This document shows positions 18,527-28,825 of a stretch of DNA of 64,000 nucleotides, piece by piece (the stretch's first letter is position 1; every line of letters starts with the position of its first letter). Under the pieces are notes generated by a model. The model worked only from the letters and a program-made list of their open reading frames with translations. It ran no database searches and was not told the DNA's origin. Position numbers and translations under genes: made by a program. The stretch comes from Gammaproteobacteria bacterium (GTDB taxonomy: Bacteria > Pseudomonadota > Gammaproteobacteria > Steroidobacterales > Steroidobacteraceae), in NCBI GenBank assembly GCA_003137095.1, contig PLET01000071.1:1455-65454 (forward strand), in the 5' to 3' direction.

Positions 18527-18546
18527 CCCAGGGGCCAGCCACTTCG

Positions 18547-19917
18547 ATGTCGACACGGGTCTTGGACGCTCTCTCGCCGTTGGACGGTCGCTATGCGGGC
18601 AAGCTCGCCTCGGTGCGCGGCGTGTTCAGCGAGGCCGGATTGATGCGCGAACGGGTGCGTGTGGAATGCGCATGGCTGTTGGCGCTTGCCTCGGGCCCGG
18701 CCGCCGCCGCCCTGGCTCAGCTGCCGCACGAGGCCCGCAGCTGGCTCGCCGCGATGTCGAAAGATCCGGCCGCAACCGATGTCGCCGCCATCAAGGAAAT
18801 CGAGTCGCGCACCAATCACGACGTCAAGGCGGTCGAGTATTGGATCCGCGCGCAATTGACGTTGCGCGGCGCCGCCCCGGCACAGCTCGAATGGGTGCAT
18901 TTCGGCTGCACCTCCGAGGACATCAACAATCTGGCCTACGCCCTCATGCTGAAGGCCGGGCGTGGGCGCATCATACTGCCGGCGCTCGACCGGATCGGCG
19001 CCCTGCTTGATGCGCTGGCGCATCGCCATGCCGCCGTCGGCATGCTCGGGCGCACGCATGGGCAGCCCGCGACGCCCACCACGGTGGGCAAGGAGCTCGC
19101 GAACGTCGCCGCGCGCCTTCATATGCAGCGCAGCGCCATCGACAAAGTGGAGATTTACGGCAAGATCAACGGCGCAGTGGGCAATTTCAACGCGCACGTG
19201 GCGGCGCTTCCCGACATCGACTGGCCGGGCTTCAGCGCGGCCTTCGTCGAGTCCTTCGCCATCCGCTCCAACGCCTACACCACGCAGATCGAGCCACACG
19301 ATTGGATGGCCGAATACTGTCATGCCATCATGCGCGCCGACACCGTGCTGCTGGATTTTGCGCGCGACATGTGGAGCTACATTTCGCTGGGCTATTTCAA
19401 ACAGCGGATCATCGAGGGCGAAGTGGGCTCCTCCACCATGCCGCACAAGGTCAATCCCATCGATTTCGAGAACGCCGAGGGAAACCTGGGGCTCGCCAAC
19501 GCGCTGTTCGCGCATTTCGCCGACAAGCTGCCCGTCTCGCGCTGGCAGCGCGACCTGACCGACTCCACGGTGCTGCGCAATGTCGGAGTGGCGATCGGGC
19601 ACGCCGCCCTAGCCTATCAATCCATTGCAGCGGGCATCGAAAAAATCGATCTCGACGAGGCGCGGCTGCGCGAGGATCTGGACCGGGCGTGGGAGGTGCT
19701 GGGCGAGGCCGTGCAGACCGTCATGCGCGCGCACGGCCTGCCGGATGCCTACGACCGCCTGAAGGCGTTCACCCGCGGCCGCGCGGTGGATCGCGCTGCG
19801 CTGCACGAGTTCATCCTCTCCCTGCAGCTGCCGCCGGCGCAGACGGCACGCCTGCTCGAGATGACACCGGGCAGTTACCTCGGACTCGCGGCGACGCTGG
19901 CGCGCAACAGACCTTGA
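18547..19917 (+). CDS. purB: Adenylosuccinate lyase
   Basis: LSPLDGRYAGKL, EWVHFGCTSEDINNLAYALML, GRTHGQPATPTTVGKE, GSSTMPHKVNPIDFENAEGN. Confidence 0.95.
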   Translation: MSTRVLDALSPLDGRYAGKLASVRGVFSEAGLMRERVRVECAWLLALASGPAAAALAQLPHEARSWLAAMSKDPAATDVAAIKEIESRTNHDVKAVEYWIRAQLTLRGAAPAQLEWVHFGCTSEDINNLAYALMLKAGRGRIILPALDRIGALLDALAHRHAAVGMLGRTHGQPATPTTVGKELANVAARLHMQRSAIDKVEIYGKINGAVGNFNAHVAALPDIDWPGFSAAFVESFAIRSNAYTTQIEPHDWMAEYCHAIMRADTVLLDFARDMWSYISLGYFKQRIIEGEVGSSTMPHKVNPIDFENAEGNLGLANALFAHFADKLPVSRWQRDLTDSTVLRNVGVAIGHAALAYQSIAAGIEKIDLDEARLREDLDRAWEVLGEAVQTVMRAHGLPDAYDRLKAFTRGRAVDRAALHEFILSLQLPPAQTARLLEMTPGSYLGLAATLARNRP

Positions 19918-20017
19918 GCATCGCGAGCGCGACGGGCGTCGCGAAACGTGACACAGTTGGTACAGCGCTTGCGGCCCTGACGGTAGTATCACGTCGAGAT
20001 TCACACGGCGGGACGCT

Positions 20018-20566
20018 ATGGCGGGAAGTTCGGACGAGCGGTCGAAGGCGGCGGCGGACAATGATCCGGCTGCCGAAGGCCAACCGACGAGTTCCAGGAC
20101 CATATTAAGTACAATGCCGGAGGTGCGCGAGGCCAGCCTCAAGGTGGCCCGGTCGGCGCAGCGGCTGCTGTCGATATTCACGCCGGATCTCGAACCTCTC
20201 ATCTATGGCGAGGACCCGTTTCTCGAAGCCGTCAAGCGCCTGGTACTGGCACGCTCCTATGCAAAGGTGAGGGTGCTGCTCGCCGATCCGTCGCGCGCGA
20301 TGGTCGACAACAACCGCTTTCTCGCGCTCGCGCGCCGTCTGACCAGCTGCATCGACCTGCGCGCGATGAGTCCGGAGTATCCGGCCAGCGCCGGCGCGTT
20401 CATCATCGCCGACGACAAGGCGGTGGTTTACCGGCTGCAGGCCGATCGATGGGACGGCGTGGCGGACATGAACGACCCGGTCGGCGTGCGGCGCTATCTG
20501 AATTTCTTCGACGAGGTGTGGCAGACCAGCATGCAGGAATCCCAGATGCGGCAAATGCTGATGTAG
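20018..20566 (+). CDS. Conserved-type hypothetical protein (182 aa)
   Basis: Intact ORF between purB and mnmA; SARSYAKVRVLLADPSRAMVDNNRFLALARRL..AFIIADDKAVVYR. No confident family assignment. Confidence 0.65.
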   Translation: MAGSSDERSKAAADNDPAAEGQPTSSRTILSTMPEVREASLKVARSAQRLLSIFTPDLEPLIYGEDPFLEAVKRLVLARSYAKVRVLLADPSRAMVDNNRFLALARRLTSCIDLRAMSPEYPASAGAFIIADDKAVVYRLQADRWDGVADMNDPVGVRRYLNFFDEVWQTSMQESQMRQMLM

Positions 20567-20589
20567 CCGCCGGCCGGTCGCGTCGCCGG

Positions 20590-20595
20590 TATAAT
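20590..20595 (+). promoter_or_regulatory. Perfect -10 element TATAAT immediately upstream of mnmA
   Basis: TATAATcggcgcATG; ATG at 20602 falls where the transcription start is expected. Confidence 0.45.
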
Positions 20596-20601
20596 CGGCG
20601 C

Positions 20602-21774
20602 ATGTCCCAGCCATCCCCTCCCCTGGCTCGATATCCCGAACCGCAATCGGCGGGCACCGTCATCGTCGGCATCTCCGGCGGCGTCGATTCCGCGGTGGCC
20701 GCGTTGCTGCTGTGCCGGGCCGGCTACACCGTGCAGGGACTGTTCATGTCCAATTGGCAGGATGAGGACGCCTACTGCACGTCCGCCGCCGATTTTCAGG
20801 ACGCGCGCCGGGTGTGCGCTACACTGGGAATTCCGCTACATCGTGCGAACTTTGCCGCTGAATATCGCGAGCGGGTGTTCGCGCATTTTCTCGACGAATA
20901 TGCGGCAGGCCGCACGCCGAATCCGGACGTGCTGTGCAACCGTGAGATCAAATTCGGCGTTTGCCTCGATTATATGCGGCGGCTGGGTGCGGCGTGGATC
21001 GCCACCGGCCATTACGCCCGCATCGAGCATCAAGGCGGTACCCGGCTGCTCAAGGCAGTCGACGGGGCGAAGGACCAGAGCTATTTCCTGCACGCGGTGA
21101 CGCCGCAGGCGCTCGCCCGGACTCTGTTTCCCCTCGGTCGGCTGCACAAGCGCGAAGTGCGCCGGCTGGCCCATGCGGCGGGATTGGCGGTGTTCGACAA
21201 GCCGGACAGCACCGGGATCTGTTTCATCGGCGAGCGGCCTTTCCAGGAATTTCTCGGCCAGTATCTGCCGCCGTCGCCGGGTCCCGTCGAGACCGCGGAC
21301 GGACGCATCATCGGGGAACATCGGGGACTGCCTTTTCACACCCTGGGCCAGCGCTCGGGACTGGGACTCGGCGGGCTGCCCGGCGCCGCGGCGGCGCCCT
21401 GGTACGTCGCCGGCAAGGATGTGGCGCGCAATGCGCTGATCGTCGTGCAGGACCAGAACCACCCGCTGCTGCTGTCGGATGCCTTTGACGTCGCGCAGCT
21501 GCACTGGCTGGGAGATGCGGCGCCGGCCGGCGCGCGGATTGCGTGCGCAGTCAAGACTCGCCACCGCCAGCCCGACCTTGCCTGCCGGTTCATCATGGGA
21601 CACGGCATGCAGGCTCGCATCCTCCTGAACCGGCCGGCGCGGGCGGTGACGCCCGGTCAATACGCCGTGCTCTACGACGGTGAGCGCTGCATCGGCGGCG
21701 GGGTCATCACCGGACGATCCAACTCGGATTTGCCAATCGAATATAATCGCCGATTTGCGGCGGAGGGATCATGA
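20602..21774 (+). CDS. mnmA: tRNA 2-thiouridine(34) synthase MnmA
   Basis: [62 protein letters not shown]. Confidence 0.95.
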   Translation: MSQPSPPLARYPEPQSAGTVIVGISGGVDSAVAALLLCRAGYTVQGLFMSNWQDEDAYCTSAADFQDARRVCATLGIPLHRANFAAEYRERVFAHFLDEYAAGRTPNPDVLCNREIKFGVCLDYMRRLGAAWIATGHYARIEHQGGTRLLKAVDGAKDQSYFLHAVTPQALARTLFPLGRLHKREVRRLAHAAGLAVFDKPDSTGICFIGERPFQEFLGQYLPPSPGPVETADGRIIGEHRGLPFHTLGQRSGLGLGGLPGAAAAPWYVAGKDVARNALIVVQDQNHPLLLSDAFDVAQLHWLGDAAPAGARIACAVKTRHRQPDLACRFIMGHGMQARILLNRPARAVTPGQYAVLYDGERCIGGGVITGRSNSDLPIEYNRRFAAEGS

Positions 21775-24458
21775 CGGACAGTTTCAAGACACGCACGACA
21801 CTCAACGTGGGTGAGCGCACCTATGCCATTCGCGGCCTGGCGGCGCTCGCGGCGCAGCGCGTCGACCGATTGCCGTTTTCGCTGAAGATTCTGCTCGAGA
21901 ACCTGCTGCGCTTCGAGGACGGCGTGAACGTCACCCGGGGCGACATCGAGGCGCTGATCGGCTGGGATCCGAAGGCGTCGCCAAATCACGAAATCGCGTT
22001 CACACCGGCCCGCGTCATCATGCAGGACTTCACCGGCGTGCCGTGCATCGTCGATCTGGCGGCGATGCGCGAGGCCATCACGCGCCTCGGCGGCGACCCG
22101 CAGCGCGTCAATCCGCTGGCCCCCGCCGAACTGGTCATCGATCACTCGGTTCAGGTGGACGAATACGGCGCCGCGGATTCGCTCGCGCACAACAATGAAA
22201 TCGAGTTCGAGCGCAATGGCGAGCGCTACATGTTCCTGCGCTGGGGCCAGACCGCCTTCAGCAATTTCAAGGTCGTGCCGCCGAACACCGGCATCGTGCA
22301 TCAGGTCAACATCGAACACCTGGCACGGGTGATATTCGCCGACAGCGGCCAGGGGACACCCGCCTACCCGGACACGCTCGTCGGCACCGATTCGCACACC
22401 ACCATGGTCAACGCGCTGGGGGTTCTCGGCTGGGGGGTCGGCGGCATCGAAGCCGAGGCGGCGATGCTCGGCCAGCCCGTCACCATGCTGATCCCACAGG
22501 TGATCGGCTTCAAACTCACCGGCGCATTGCCGCCCGGCACCACCGCCACCGATCTCGTGCTGACGGTGACCGAGAAGCTGCGCAAGAAGGGCGTGGTGGA
22601 CAAATTCGTGGAATTCTTCGGCGACGGCCTGAAAGGCCTGCCGCTCGCCGACCGGGCTACCATCGCCAACATGTCGCCGGAATTCGGCTCGACCTGCGCG
22701 ATGTTCCCGATCGACGAGGAAACCATCCGCTATCTCGAACTCACCGGCCGCGCGCCCGAACAAATCGCGCTGGTCGAGGCCTACGCACGGACGCAGGGTC
22801 TGTGGCGCCTCGACGGCGCGCCGGCGGCCGATTACACCGACATCGTCGAGCTCGACCTGGCAACCGTGGAGCCGTCGCTGGCGGGACCCAAGCGGCCGCA
22901 GGACCGCGTGCCGCTGCGCTCCGCGAAGTCCGTCTATCGCGCCGCGGTCAGGAAATTGGCCGAGGAGCGCACCCAGAAGAATCCCGCGGCGGACGGCGCG
23001 GCCACGGTGACGGTCGACGGCAAGAGCTTCGAGGTAAAGGATGGCGCGGTGCTCATCGCGGCCATCACCAGCTGCACCAACACCTCGAATCCGGCCGTGC
23101 TGGTCGCGGCCGGGCTGTTGGCCCGCAATGCCGCGGCGCGCGGTCTCGGCAGCAAGCCCTGGGTGAAGACCTCCCTGGCGCCCGGTTCGCGGGTGGTCAC
23201 GGACTATCTGCAGAAGGCGGGCCTGCTCAAGGATCTGGAGTCGCTCGGCTTTTATACCGTCGGCTACGGCTGTACCACCTGCATCGGCAACTCCGGCCCC
23301 CTGAAGCCGCAGATCTCCGATGCGGTGAAGGCGGCGGACGTCATCGCCGCGTCGGTGCTCTCCGGCAATCGCAATTTCGAAGGACGCGTGCATCCGGAGA
23401 TCAAGATGAATTTCCTGGCGTCGCCGCCCCTGGTCGTCGCCTATGCGCTGGCCGGCAGCCTCGATGTCGACATCACCACCGAACCGCTCGGCGTCGGCAG
23501 GGACGGCAAGCCGGTCTACCTTGCCGACATCTGGCCGAGCGCGCAGGAAGTCGCGAATACCGTGGCGTCGTCGGTGGACGCGGCGATGTTCAAGAAGGAC
23601 TATGCCAACGTATTTCTGGGCGACGCCAATTGGAATGCGATCAAAACGCCCGCCGGCAAGATCTATTCCTGGGACGCCAGATCCACCTACGTCAAGAATC
23701 CCCCCTACTTCGACGGCATGACCATGACCCCGGCCCCGGTTGGCGACATCACGGGAGCGAGGGTCCTCGCCATGCTCGGCGATTCGGTCACCACCGACCA
23801 CATTTCACCGGCGGGCAACATCTCCAAGTCCAGCCCGGCCGCGAAATATCTGCTTGCCCAGGGGGTCCAGGCGGTGAATTTCAATTCATACGGTTCGCGC
23901 CGCGGCAATCACGAAGTGATGATGCGCGGCACGTTCGCCAATATCCGGCTGCGCAACCTGCTGTTGCCGGGCACGGAGGGAGGCGTCACCGTGCACATCC
24001 CGAGCGGCGAAACCCTGTCGATCTTCGACGCCTCGGTCAAGTACAAGGCCGCCGGCACGCCGCTGGTTATTCTCGCCGGCAAGGAATACGGCACGGGCAG
24101 TTCGCGTGATTGGGCCGCCAAGGGAACCATGCTGCTCGGGGTCAAGGCGGTGATTGCCGAGAGTTTCGAGCGCATTCATCGATCCAACTTGATCGGCATG
24201 GGCGTGCTTCCGCTGCAGTTCGCCGAGGGCCAGAGCGCCCACAGCCTCGGTCTTACCGGCCGGGAGACTTTCGATATCCTGGGACTCGCCCGCGGCGCTG
24301 CGAAAACCGTCACGGTGGTCGCCACTGAGGGCGGCGCTTCCCGTAAATTCCAGGTGCGCCTGCGCATCGACACGCCCAAGGAGCTCGATTATTACCAGCA
24401 CGGCGGGATATTGCAGTACGTGCTGCGGCAGCTGGCGCAATCACCCAAGGTGGCTTGA
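21771..24458 (+). CDS. acnA: Aconitate hydratase AcnA
   Basis: [85 protein letters not shown]. Start overlaps mnmA stop (ATGA). Confidence 0.96.
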   Translation: MTDSFKTRTTLNVGERTYAIRGLAALAAQRVDRLPFSLKILLENLLRFEDGVNVTRGDIEALIGWDPKASPNHEIAFTPARVIMQDFTGVPCIVDLAAMREAITRLGGDPQRVNPLAPAELVIDHSVQVDEYGAADSLAHNNEIEFERNGERYMFLRWGQTAFSNFKVVPPNTGIVHQVNIEHLARVIFADSGQGTPAYPDTLVGTDSHTTMVNALGVLGWGVGGIEAEAAMLGQPVTMLIPQVIGFKLTGALPPGTTATDLVLTVTEKLRKKGVVDKFVEFFGDGLKGLPLADRATIANMSPEFGSTCAMFPIDEETIRYLELTGRAPEQIALVEAYARTQGLWRLDGAPAADYTDIVELDLATVEPSLAGPKRPQDRVPLRSAKSVYRAAVRKLAEERTQKNPAADGAATVTVDGKSFEVKDGAVLIAAITSCTNTSNPAVLVAAGLLARNAAARGLGSKPWVKTSLAPGSRVVTDYLQKAGLLKDLESLGFYTVGYGCTTCIGNSGPLKPQISDAVKAADVIAASVLSGNRNFEGRVHPEIKMNFLASPPLVVAYALAGSLDVDITTEPLGVGRDGKPVYLADIWPSAQEVANTVASSVDAAMFKKDYANVFLGDANWNAIKTPAGKIYSWDARSTYVKNPPYFDGMTMTPAPVGDITGARVLAMLGDSVTTDHISPAGNISKSSPAAKYLLAQGVQAVNFNSYGSRRGNHEVMMRGTFANIRLRNLLLPGTEGGVTVHIPSGETLSIFDASVKYKAAGTPLVILAGKEYGTGSSRDWAAKGTMLLGVKAVIAESFERIHRSNLIGMGVLPLQFAEGQSAHSLGLTGRETFDILGLARGAAKTVTVVATEGGASRKFQVRLRIDTPKELDYYQHGGILQYVLRQLAQSPKVA

Positions 24459-24466
24459 AGGGCGCC

Positions 24467-25789
24467 TCAGCGCGATGCGCTCTCCACGCTGCCGGCCTCG
24501 ACCAGCACCATGGTGCCCGGATTCAAGTTCCGGCTGATCGCGGCGTTGACCTGGTCGAGCGTCAGGGCGTTGACCGCAGCGGGGAATTGATCCAGCCAGG
24601 TGAGATCATAGCCGCGCTGCAGCGCCGCCATCAGGGAATTGGCGAGCCCCGCCGTGGTCGACAGCCCGACCAGGTAGCTGCCGACGATACCCTGCTTGCG
24701 CTCGCTGAGTTCCTTGTCGGTGACGCCGTTCTTCCACCAGTTCTGCAGTTCGCGGCGCGCTGCGGCCACGCCCTTGTCGAGCAGTGCCGGCGCAAAACTC
24801 GCCGTCAACTCCCAGCCACCGCCGGTGAAACTGTCCTCGGTGACCGTGGCGCCGATGTTGTAGGTCAGCCCTTCCTTGTCGCGCACGGTCGACATCAGGC
24901 GACCCGTGAACCCGCGGCCGAGAATCGCCGTGCCGACGCGCAGCGCCAGGCCGTCGGGATCCTTGTAGCGCAGGCCGGTCGATTGCCCGAGGAATACCGT
25001 CACGCTCGGCTTGTCCGCCAGCGGAACCATGACCTCGCGCGGTCCCGGCGGCGTACCGGCGCCTGACGTGCGGATGAAATCCTCGCCGCCCGTCCAACCG
25101 GCAAAGGACTTCGCCACCGCCGCCAACGCCTGCTTGGTGTCGACGTCGCCGACCAGCAGCAGCGTGAAATGTGCCGGCCCGTAATACTTGGTGTGAAACG
25201 CCTTCACCTCGTCGAGAGTGGCGGACTTGGCCGCAGTCAGGAATTCCGCGGTCGAATGCGGTCGATTCGGACTGTCCGGCGGGTACACCGCGCGTGCGAA
25301 AGCCTCCTGGGCCCGGGATTCGGTGTTGTCCAGGGAGGATTGCAGCTCGCCGATGAATTGCTGTTTGGCCTTGGCGAACTCCTCGGGCAGCAGCGCGGGG
25401 GTGCGCAGTTCGGCGGCGATCAAGCCGACCACCAGCGCCAGGTCCTTCTTCAAGCATTTGGCGCGGATCTCCGCGCTTTGCTCGCCGACCGTCACCGAGA
25501 TCTCCGCGCCGACGCTGTCCAGGGCCTGCGCGATGGCGTACTTGTCCTGGGCGGTGGTGCCGCGATCGAGCAGCAGTCCCGTGAGGGTCGGAATCGCGGC
25601 ATTGTCCGTGCCGGAAAACGCATCGCCCGCCGGCAGCCAGCCCTGGATGACCACCACGTCCTTCACGTCGGTTCGATACGTGATCACGTCGATGCCCGTG
25701 GTGTGCGAACGCTGGGCATGCTCCGCCATACCGGCATGAGCGCCGGCGCTCGCGAGCAGCCACAGCGCCAGTGCGCAGCGGCGGATCAC
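24467..25789 (-). CDS. M16-family peptidase-like subunit lacking an evident HXXEH motif
   Basis: Signal peptide VIRRCALALWLLASAGAHA; M16 fold segments (GLTYNIGATV, FHTKYYGPAHFTLLLVGDVD). Confidence 0.82.
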   Translation of the reverse strand: MIRRCALALWLLASAGAHAGMAEHAQRSHTTGIDVITYRTDVKDVVVIQGWLPAGDAFSGTDNAAIPTLTGLLLDRGTTAQDKYAIAQALDSVGAEISVTVGEQSAEIRAKCLKKDLALVVGLIAAELRTPALLPEEFAKAKQQFIGELQSSLDNTESRAQEAFARAVYPPDSPNRPHSTAEFLTAAKSATLDEVKAFHTKYYGPAHFTLLLVGDVDTKQALAAVAKSFAGWTGGEDFIRTSGAGTPPGPREVMVPLADKPSVTVFLGQSTGLRYKDPDGLALRVGTAILGRGFTGRLMSTVRDKEGLTYNIGATVTEDSFTGGGWELTASFAPALLDKGVAAARRELQNWWKNGVTDKELSERKQGIVGSYLVGLSTTAGLANSLMAALQRGYDLTWLDQFPAAVNALTLDQVNAAISRNLNPGTMVLVEAGSVESASR

Positions 25790-27150
25790 GAGCCGTGCTC
25801 CGCCGGTGCAGGCACGGGCACGAACCAGCCGGTCGTGCTCTGGTCTTCGGTGAAATATCGCCGGGCCACGCGCTGCACGTCGGCCGGCGTCACATGTTCC
25901 ACCTTTTTCGGGAAGTCCACGTACAGGGTCCAATCGCCCACCGCAATCCACTCGTTGAGTTCGCCGGCCACGCCGGCCGTCCCGTCGCGCTTGTAGGCGT
26001 CGGCGGCGATGAAGCGCTGCTTGACACTCTCGACCTCCGCTGCGGTCACGCCGGCGGACTTGACCCGCGCCACCTCATCGAGCAGCGCCTTTTCCACCTT
26101 CTCATGCGTGGCGCCGGGCGCTAGCGCGGCATATATCAGGTGCAGCGACAGGTCGCGGTGCAGATCGGTGCCGGCGCCGGCGTTCAGCGCCAGACCCGAA
26201 TCGACCAATGCCCGGTACAGCCTCGCATTCTTGCCTTCGCTCAGAATGGCGTCGAGCATTTCGAGGGCGGGCTGATCCGCATCCCGGCCGTTCGGCACCT
26301 TGTGTGCGATGACCACCGTGCCGAGCTCGCCGGGCCGCTTGACCACGACGCGCCGCGCGCCAAGCTGCGCCGGCTCCTCGGTGTACATCTCCGGTATCGG
26401 CTGCGGCGAGTGCGGATATACGCCGTAGTATTTACCGATCAATCCCAGCGTTTCCGCCGGATCGATGTCGCCCACCACGGTGACAGTTGCGTTGTTCGGC
26501 CAGTAGAACGTGTCATAGAACTCGCGCAGCTTGGCGATCGGCACGTGCTCGATGTCGCTACGCCAGCCGATGGTCGGATGATGATAGGGCAATGCGACGA
26601 AGGCCGCCGCGGTGACCTGCTCCACGAGAACGTTGTCCGGGTCGTTTTTGCCCCGTTCATACTCGTTGCGCACCACGGTCATCTCGGACTGCCGGTCCGA
26701 TTCGCGCAGCCACAGGTGGCGCATCCTGTCGGCTTCGATCGCGATGTAGCCTTCGAGATTCTCGCGGCCGACGGTGGCAAAATAGCTGGTGCGATCATCC
26801 GATGTGTTCGCATTGAATTGTCCCCCGACGCGCTCCAGGAACTGCTTGATGCTGTTGCCCTTGGGGTCGTTGAAGGCTTCGCTGCCCTTGAACATCATGT
26901 GTTCGAGAATGTGGGTGGCGCCGGTCGTGCCGGTGACCTCATTGCGCGAGCCGACGCGGTAGGTGACCTGGAACGTGACCACGGGTGCCGAATGATCCGC
27001 CACCAGCAGCACGCTCAGGCCGTTGTCGTCGAGGCGGTATTCGTCGATCCCGCCCGAGGATCTCACATATGAAAAACCCGCGACCGCAGCGGGCGCGGCA
27101 TGCGCGCCTCCTCCCGCCAGCACGGCGGCGGTCAGGGCGAGGAACAGCAT
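25786..27150 (-). CDS. M16-family zinc peptidase with HXXEH motif
   Basis: MLFLALTAAVLAGGGAHAA signal peptide; GATHILEHMMFKGSEAF (HILEH), FYWPNNATVTVVGDID. Confidence 0.88.
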   Translation of the reverse strand: MLFLALTAAVLAGGGAHAAPAAVAGFSYVRSSGGIDEYRLDDNGLSVLLVADHSAPVVTFQVTYRVGSRNEVTGTTGATHILEHMMFKGSEAFNDPKGNSIKQFLERVGGQFNANTSDDRTSYFATVGRENLEGYIAIEADRMRHLWLRESDRQSEMTVVRNEYERGKNDPDNVLVEQVTAAAFVALPYHHPTIGWRSDIEHVPIAKLREFYDTFYWPNNATVTVVGDIDPAETLGLIGKYYGVYPHSPQPIPEMYTEEPAQLGARRVVVKRPGELGTVVIAHKVPNGRDADQPALEMLDAILSEGKNARLYRALVDSGLALNAGAGTDLHRDLSLHLIYAALAPGATHEKVEKALLDEVARVKSAGVTAAEVESVKQRFIAADAYKRDGTAGVAGELNEWIAVGDWTLYVDFPKKVEHVTPADVQRVARRYFTEDQSTTGWFVPVPAPAEHGS

Positions 27151-27164
27151 TCGAGTCAGCGTCT

Positions 27165-27983
27165 TCAAGCGGCGACGGCTTGGACTTCGTCGGTCCAGAC
27201 TCTGAAGCTCTGCAGCACGTTGGGCCCGAAGGTCATGCTGATGGCAACGTCCGCGGCATCGCGGCCGCGCGCGATAAGCACGCGGCCGATGCGACGCTGA
27301 TTGTTGCGCGGATCGAAGGTATGCCAGGCACCTCCCAAATAGGCTTCGAACCAGCCCGCGAAGTCCATCGGCGCATCCATCGCGGGTACGCCGATGTCGC
27401 CGAGGTAGCCGGTGCAATATCTGGCGGGGATGTTCAGGCACCGGCACAGGGTGATCGCCAGATGCGCGAAATCGCGGCATACCCCCTGTCTCTCGTTGTA
27501 CGCCTCCCAGGCCGTCTTGGTGACACGCGCATAACGGTAGTGGAATGCCAGATGCCCATGGACGAAATCGCAAATGGCCTGCACGCGGGACCAGCCCGGC
27601 TTGGCGGAGCCGAACAGGCTCCAGGCCGCCGCCGACAGATGCTCGGTCTCGCAATAACGGCTCGGCAGCAGATAGACCAGCGTATCGTCCGGCAGCGCTT
27701 CTACCGGATGCTCGAACGCATAGGGAAAGCTTGGTTCCGCCAGGCCGCTGTCGCGGATGAGCGCATCGGTGCCGATGCGAAATTGCCCGGGCGGCGCGAG
27801 CACGCGGGTGCACCAATTGCCGGTGCCGTCGCGGTACATGGCCAGCGGCGCCGCCGGATCGGTGCGGATGTGGTCAGCTTGGATGAGATCCGAACTGCGG
27901 GTGTAGTGAACGTTCAAATTGAGGATCATGGGTGTGGGTTGCGTAAACCCATACAGCAGTTCATAACCTATTCGGATGAGCAT
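27165..27983 (-). CDS. Transglutaminase-like family protein
   Basis: NERQGVCRDFAHLAITLCRCLNIPARYCTGYL..FAGWFEAYLGGAWHTFDPRNN. Confidence 0.85.
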   Translation of the reverse strand: MLIRIGYELLYGFTQPTPMILNLNVHYTRSSDLIQADHIRTDPAAPLAMYRDGTGNWCTRVLAPPGQFRIGTDALIRDSGLAEPSFPYAFEHPVEALPDDTLVYLLPSRYCETEHLSAAAWSLFGSAKPGWSRVQAICDFVHGHLAFHYRYARVTKTAWEAYNERQGVCRDFAHLAITLCRCLNIPARYCTGYLGDIGVPAMDAPMDFAGWFEAYLGGAWHTFDPRNNQRRIGRVLIARGRDAADVAISMTFGPNVLQSFRVWTDEVQAVAA

Positions 27984-28122
27984 CGGCGAGACTATGCCAC
28001 GGTCGCAGTCCCGGTGTAACGAGCACTGAAGCCGCGGGCGTCGTAGGCATCGTCCTACCGGCGATGCCGATGAATTGCCTGCGGACCCCGGCATCGGGCA
28101 TTCATGTCATTGTTTTATATAT

Positions 28123-28128
28123 TATAAT
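28123..28128 (+). promoter_or_regulatory. Perfect -10 element TATAAT in an AT-rich patch upstream of the HAD phosphatase
   Basis: ttgttttatatatTATAATttgcacatATG; start codon at 28137. Confidence 0.5.
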
Positions 28129-28136
28129 TTGCACAT

Positions 28137-28790
28137 ATGCGCTGGGTCGCGATTTTCGATCTCGATGGCACCTTGACTTGGCACGACAGCCTGATGCCCT
28201 TTCTGCGCGGCTATCTGGGCCGCCACCCGGGGAGGCTGCTGCGCCTCTGGCGTCTGCCCATCGCCCTGCTCGTCTATGCCGCGACCGGCCGCGATCGCGG
28301 CCTGTTGAAGTCACGGATCATCCGCATGGTGATGGGCGGCGACACCCGTGCCGCCATCGACACCTGGGCGGACGCCTTCGTGGCAGCGATGCCGGCGCGC
28401 GGCGCGTTCCGCCCCGGCGCGCTGGCCGCTCTGCAGGAGCACGCGCGCGCGGGGGATTTGCTGGTGCTGCTGTCGGCGAGTCCCGATCTGTACGTGCCGC
28501 GAGTCGGCAGGCTGCTGCACTTCGATCATGTCGTGTGTACGGAGGTTGCGTGGCGCGGCGACCGGCTCGACGGGCGGCTCAAGACCGAAAACCGCCGCGG
28601 CGAGGAGAAATCGCGTTGCATCGAACGGCTGCGCGCCGAACACCCCGATATGCCGGTCGTCGCCTACGGCAACAGCGCGTCGGACATCGCCCACATGTCG
28701 CTCGTGGATCGCGCGCTATTGGTCAACGGCACCACCGCCGCCAGGCGCCAGGCCACTGCGGCGGGGATCCCCACGGCGAATTGGACCTGA
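28137..28790 (+). CDS. HAD-superfamily subfamily IB phosphatase
   Basis: AIFDLDGTLTWHDS, VLLSASPDLYV, VAYGNSASDIAHMSLVDRAL. Confidence 0.85.
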   Translation: MRWVAIFDLDGTLTWHDSLMPFLRGYLGRHPGRLLRLWRLPIALLVYAATGRDRGLLKSRIIRMVMGGDTRAAIDTWADAFVAAMPARGAFRPGALAALQEHARAGDLLVLLSASPDLYVPRVGRLLHFDHVVCTEVAWRGDRLDGRLKTENRRGEEKSRCIERLRAEHPDMPVVAYGNSASDIAHMSLVDRALLVNGTTAARRQATAAGIPTANWT

Positions 28791-28825
28791 ATCGGCCGCG
28801 GAGGGCGCCCGCGGCGCGGCCCGGT

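Noticed and set aside
19928-19943. CGCGAC-GGGC-GTCGCG hairpin after purB as a terminator
   Set aside because: Short stem without a U-tract in GC-rich DNA; not distinguishable from chance by eye.
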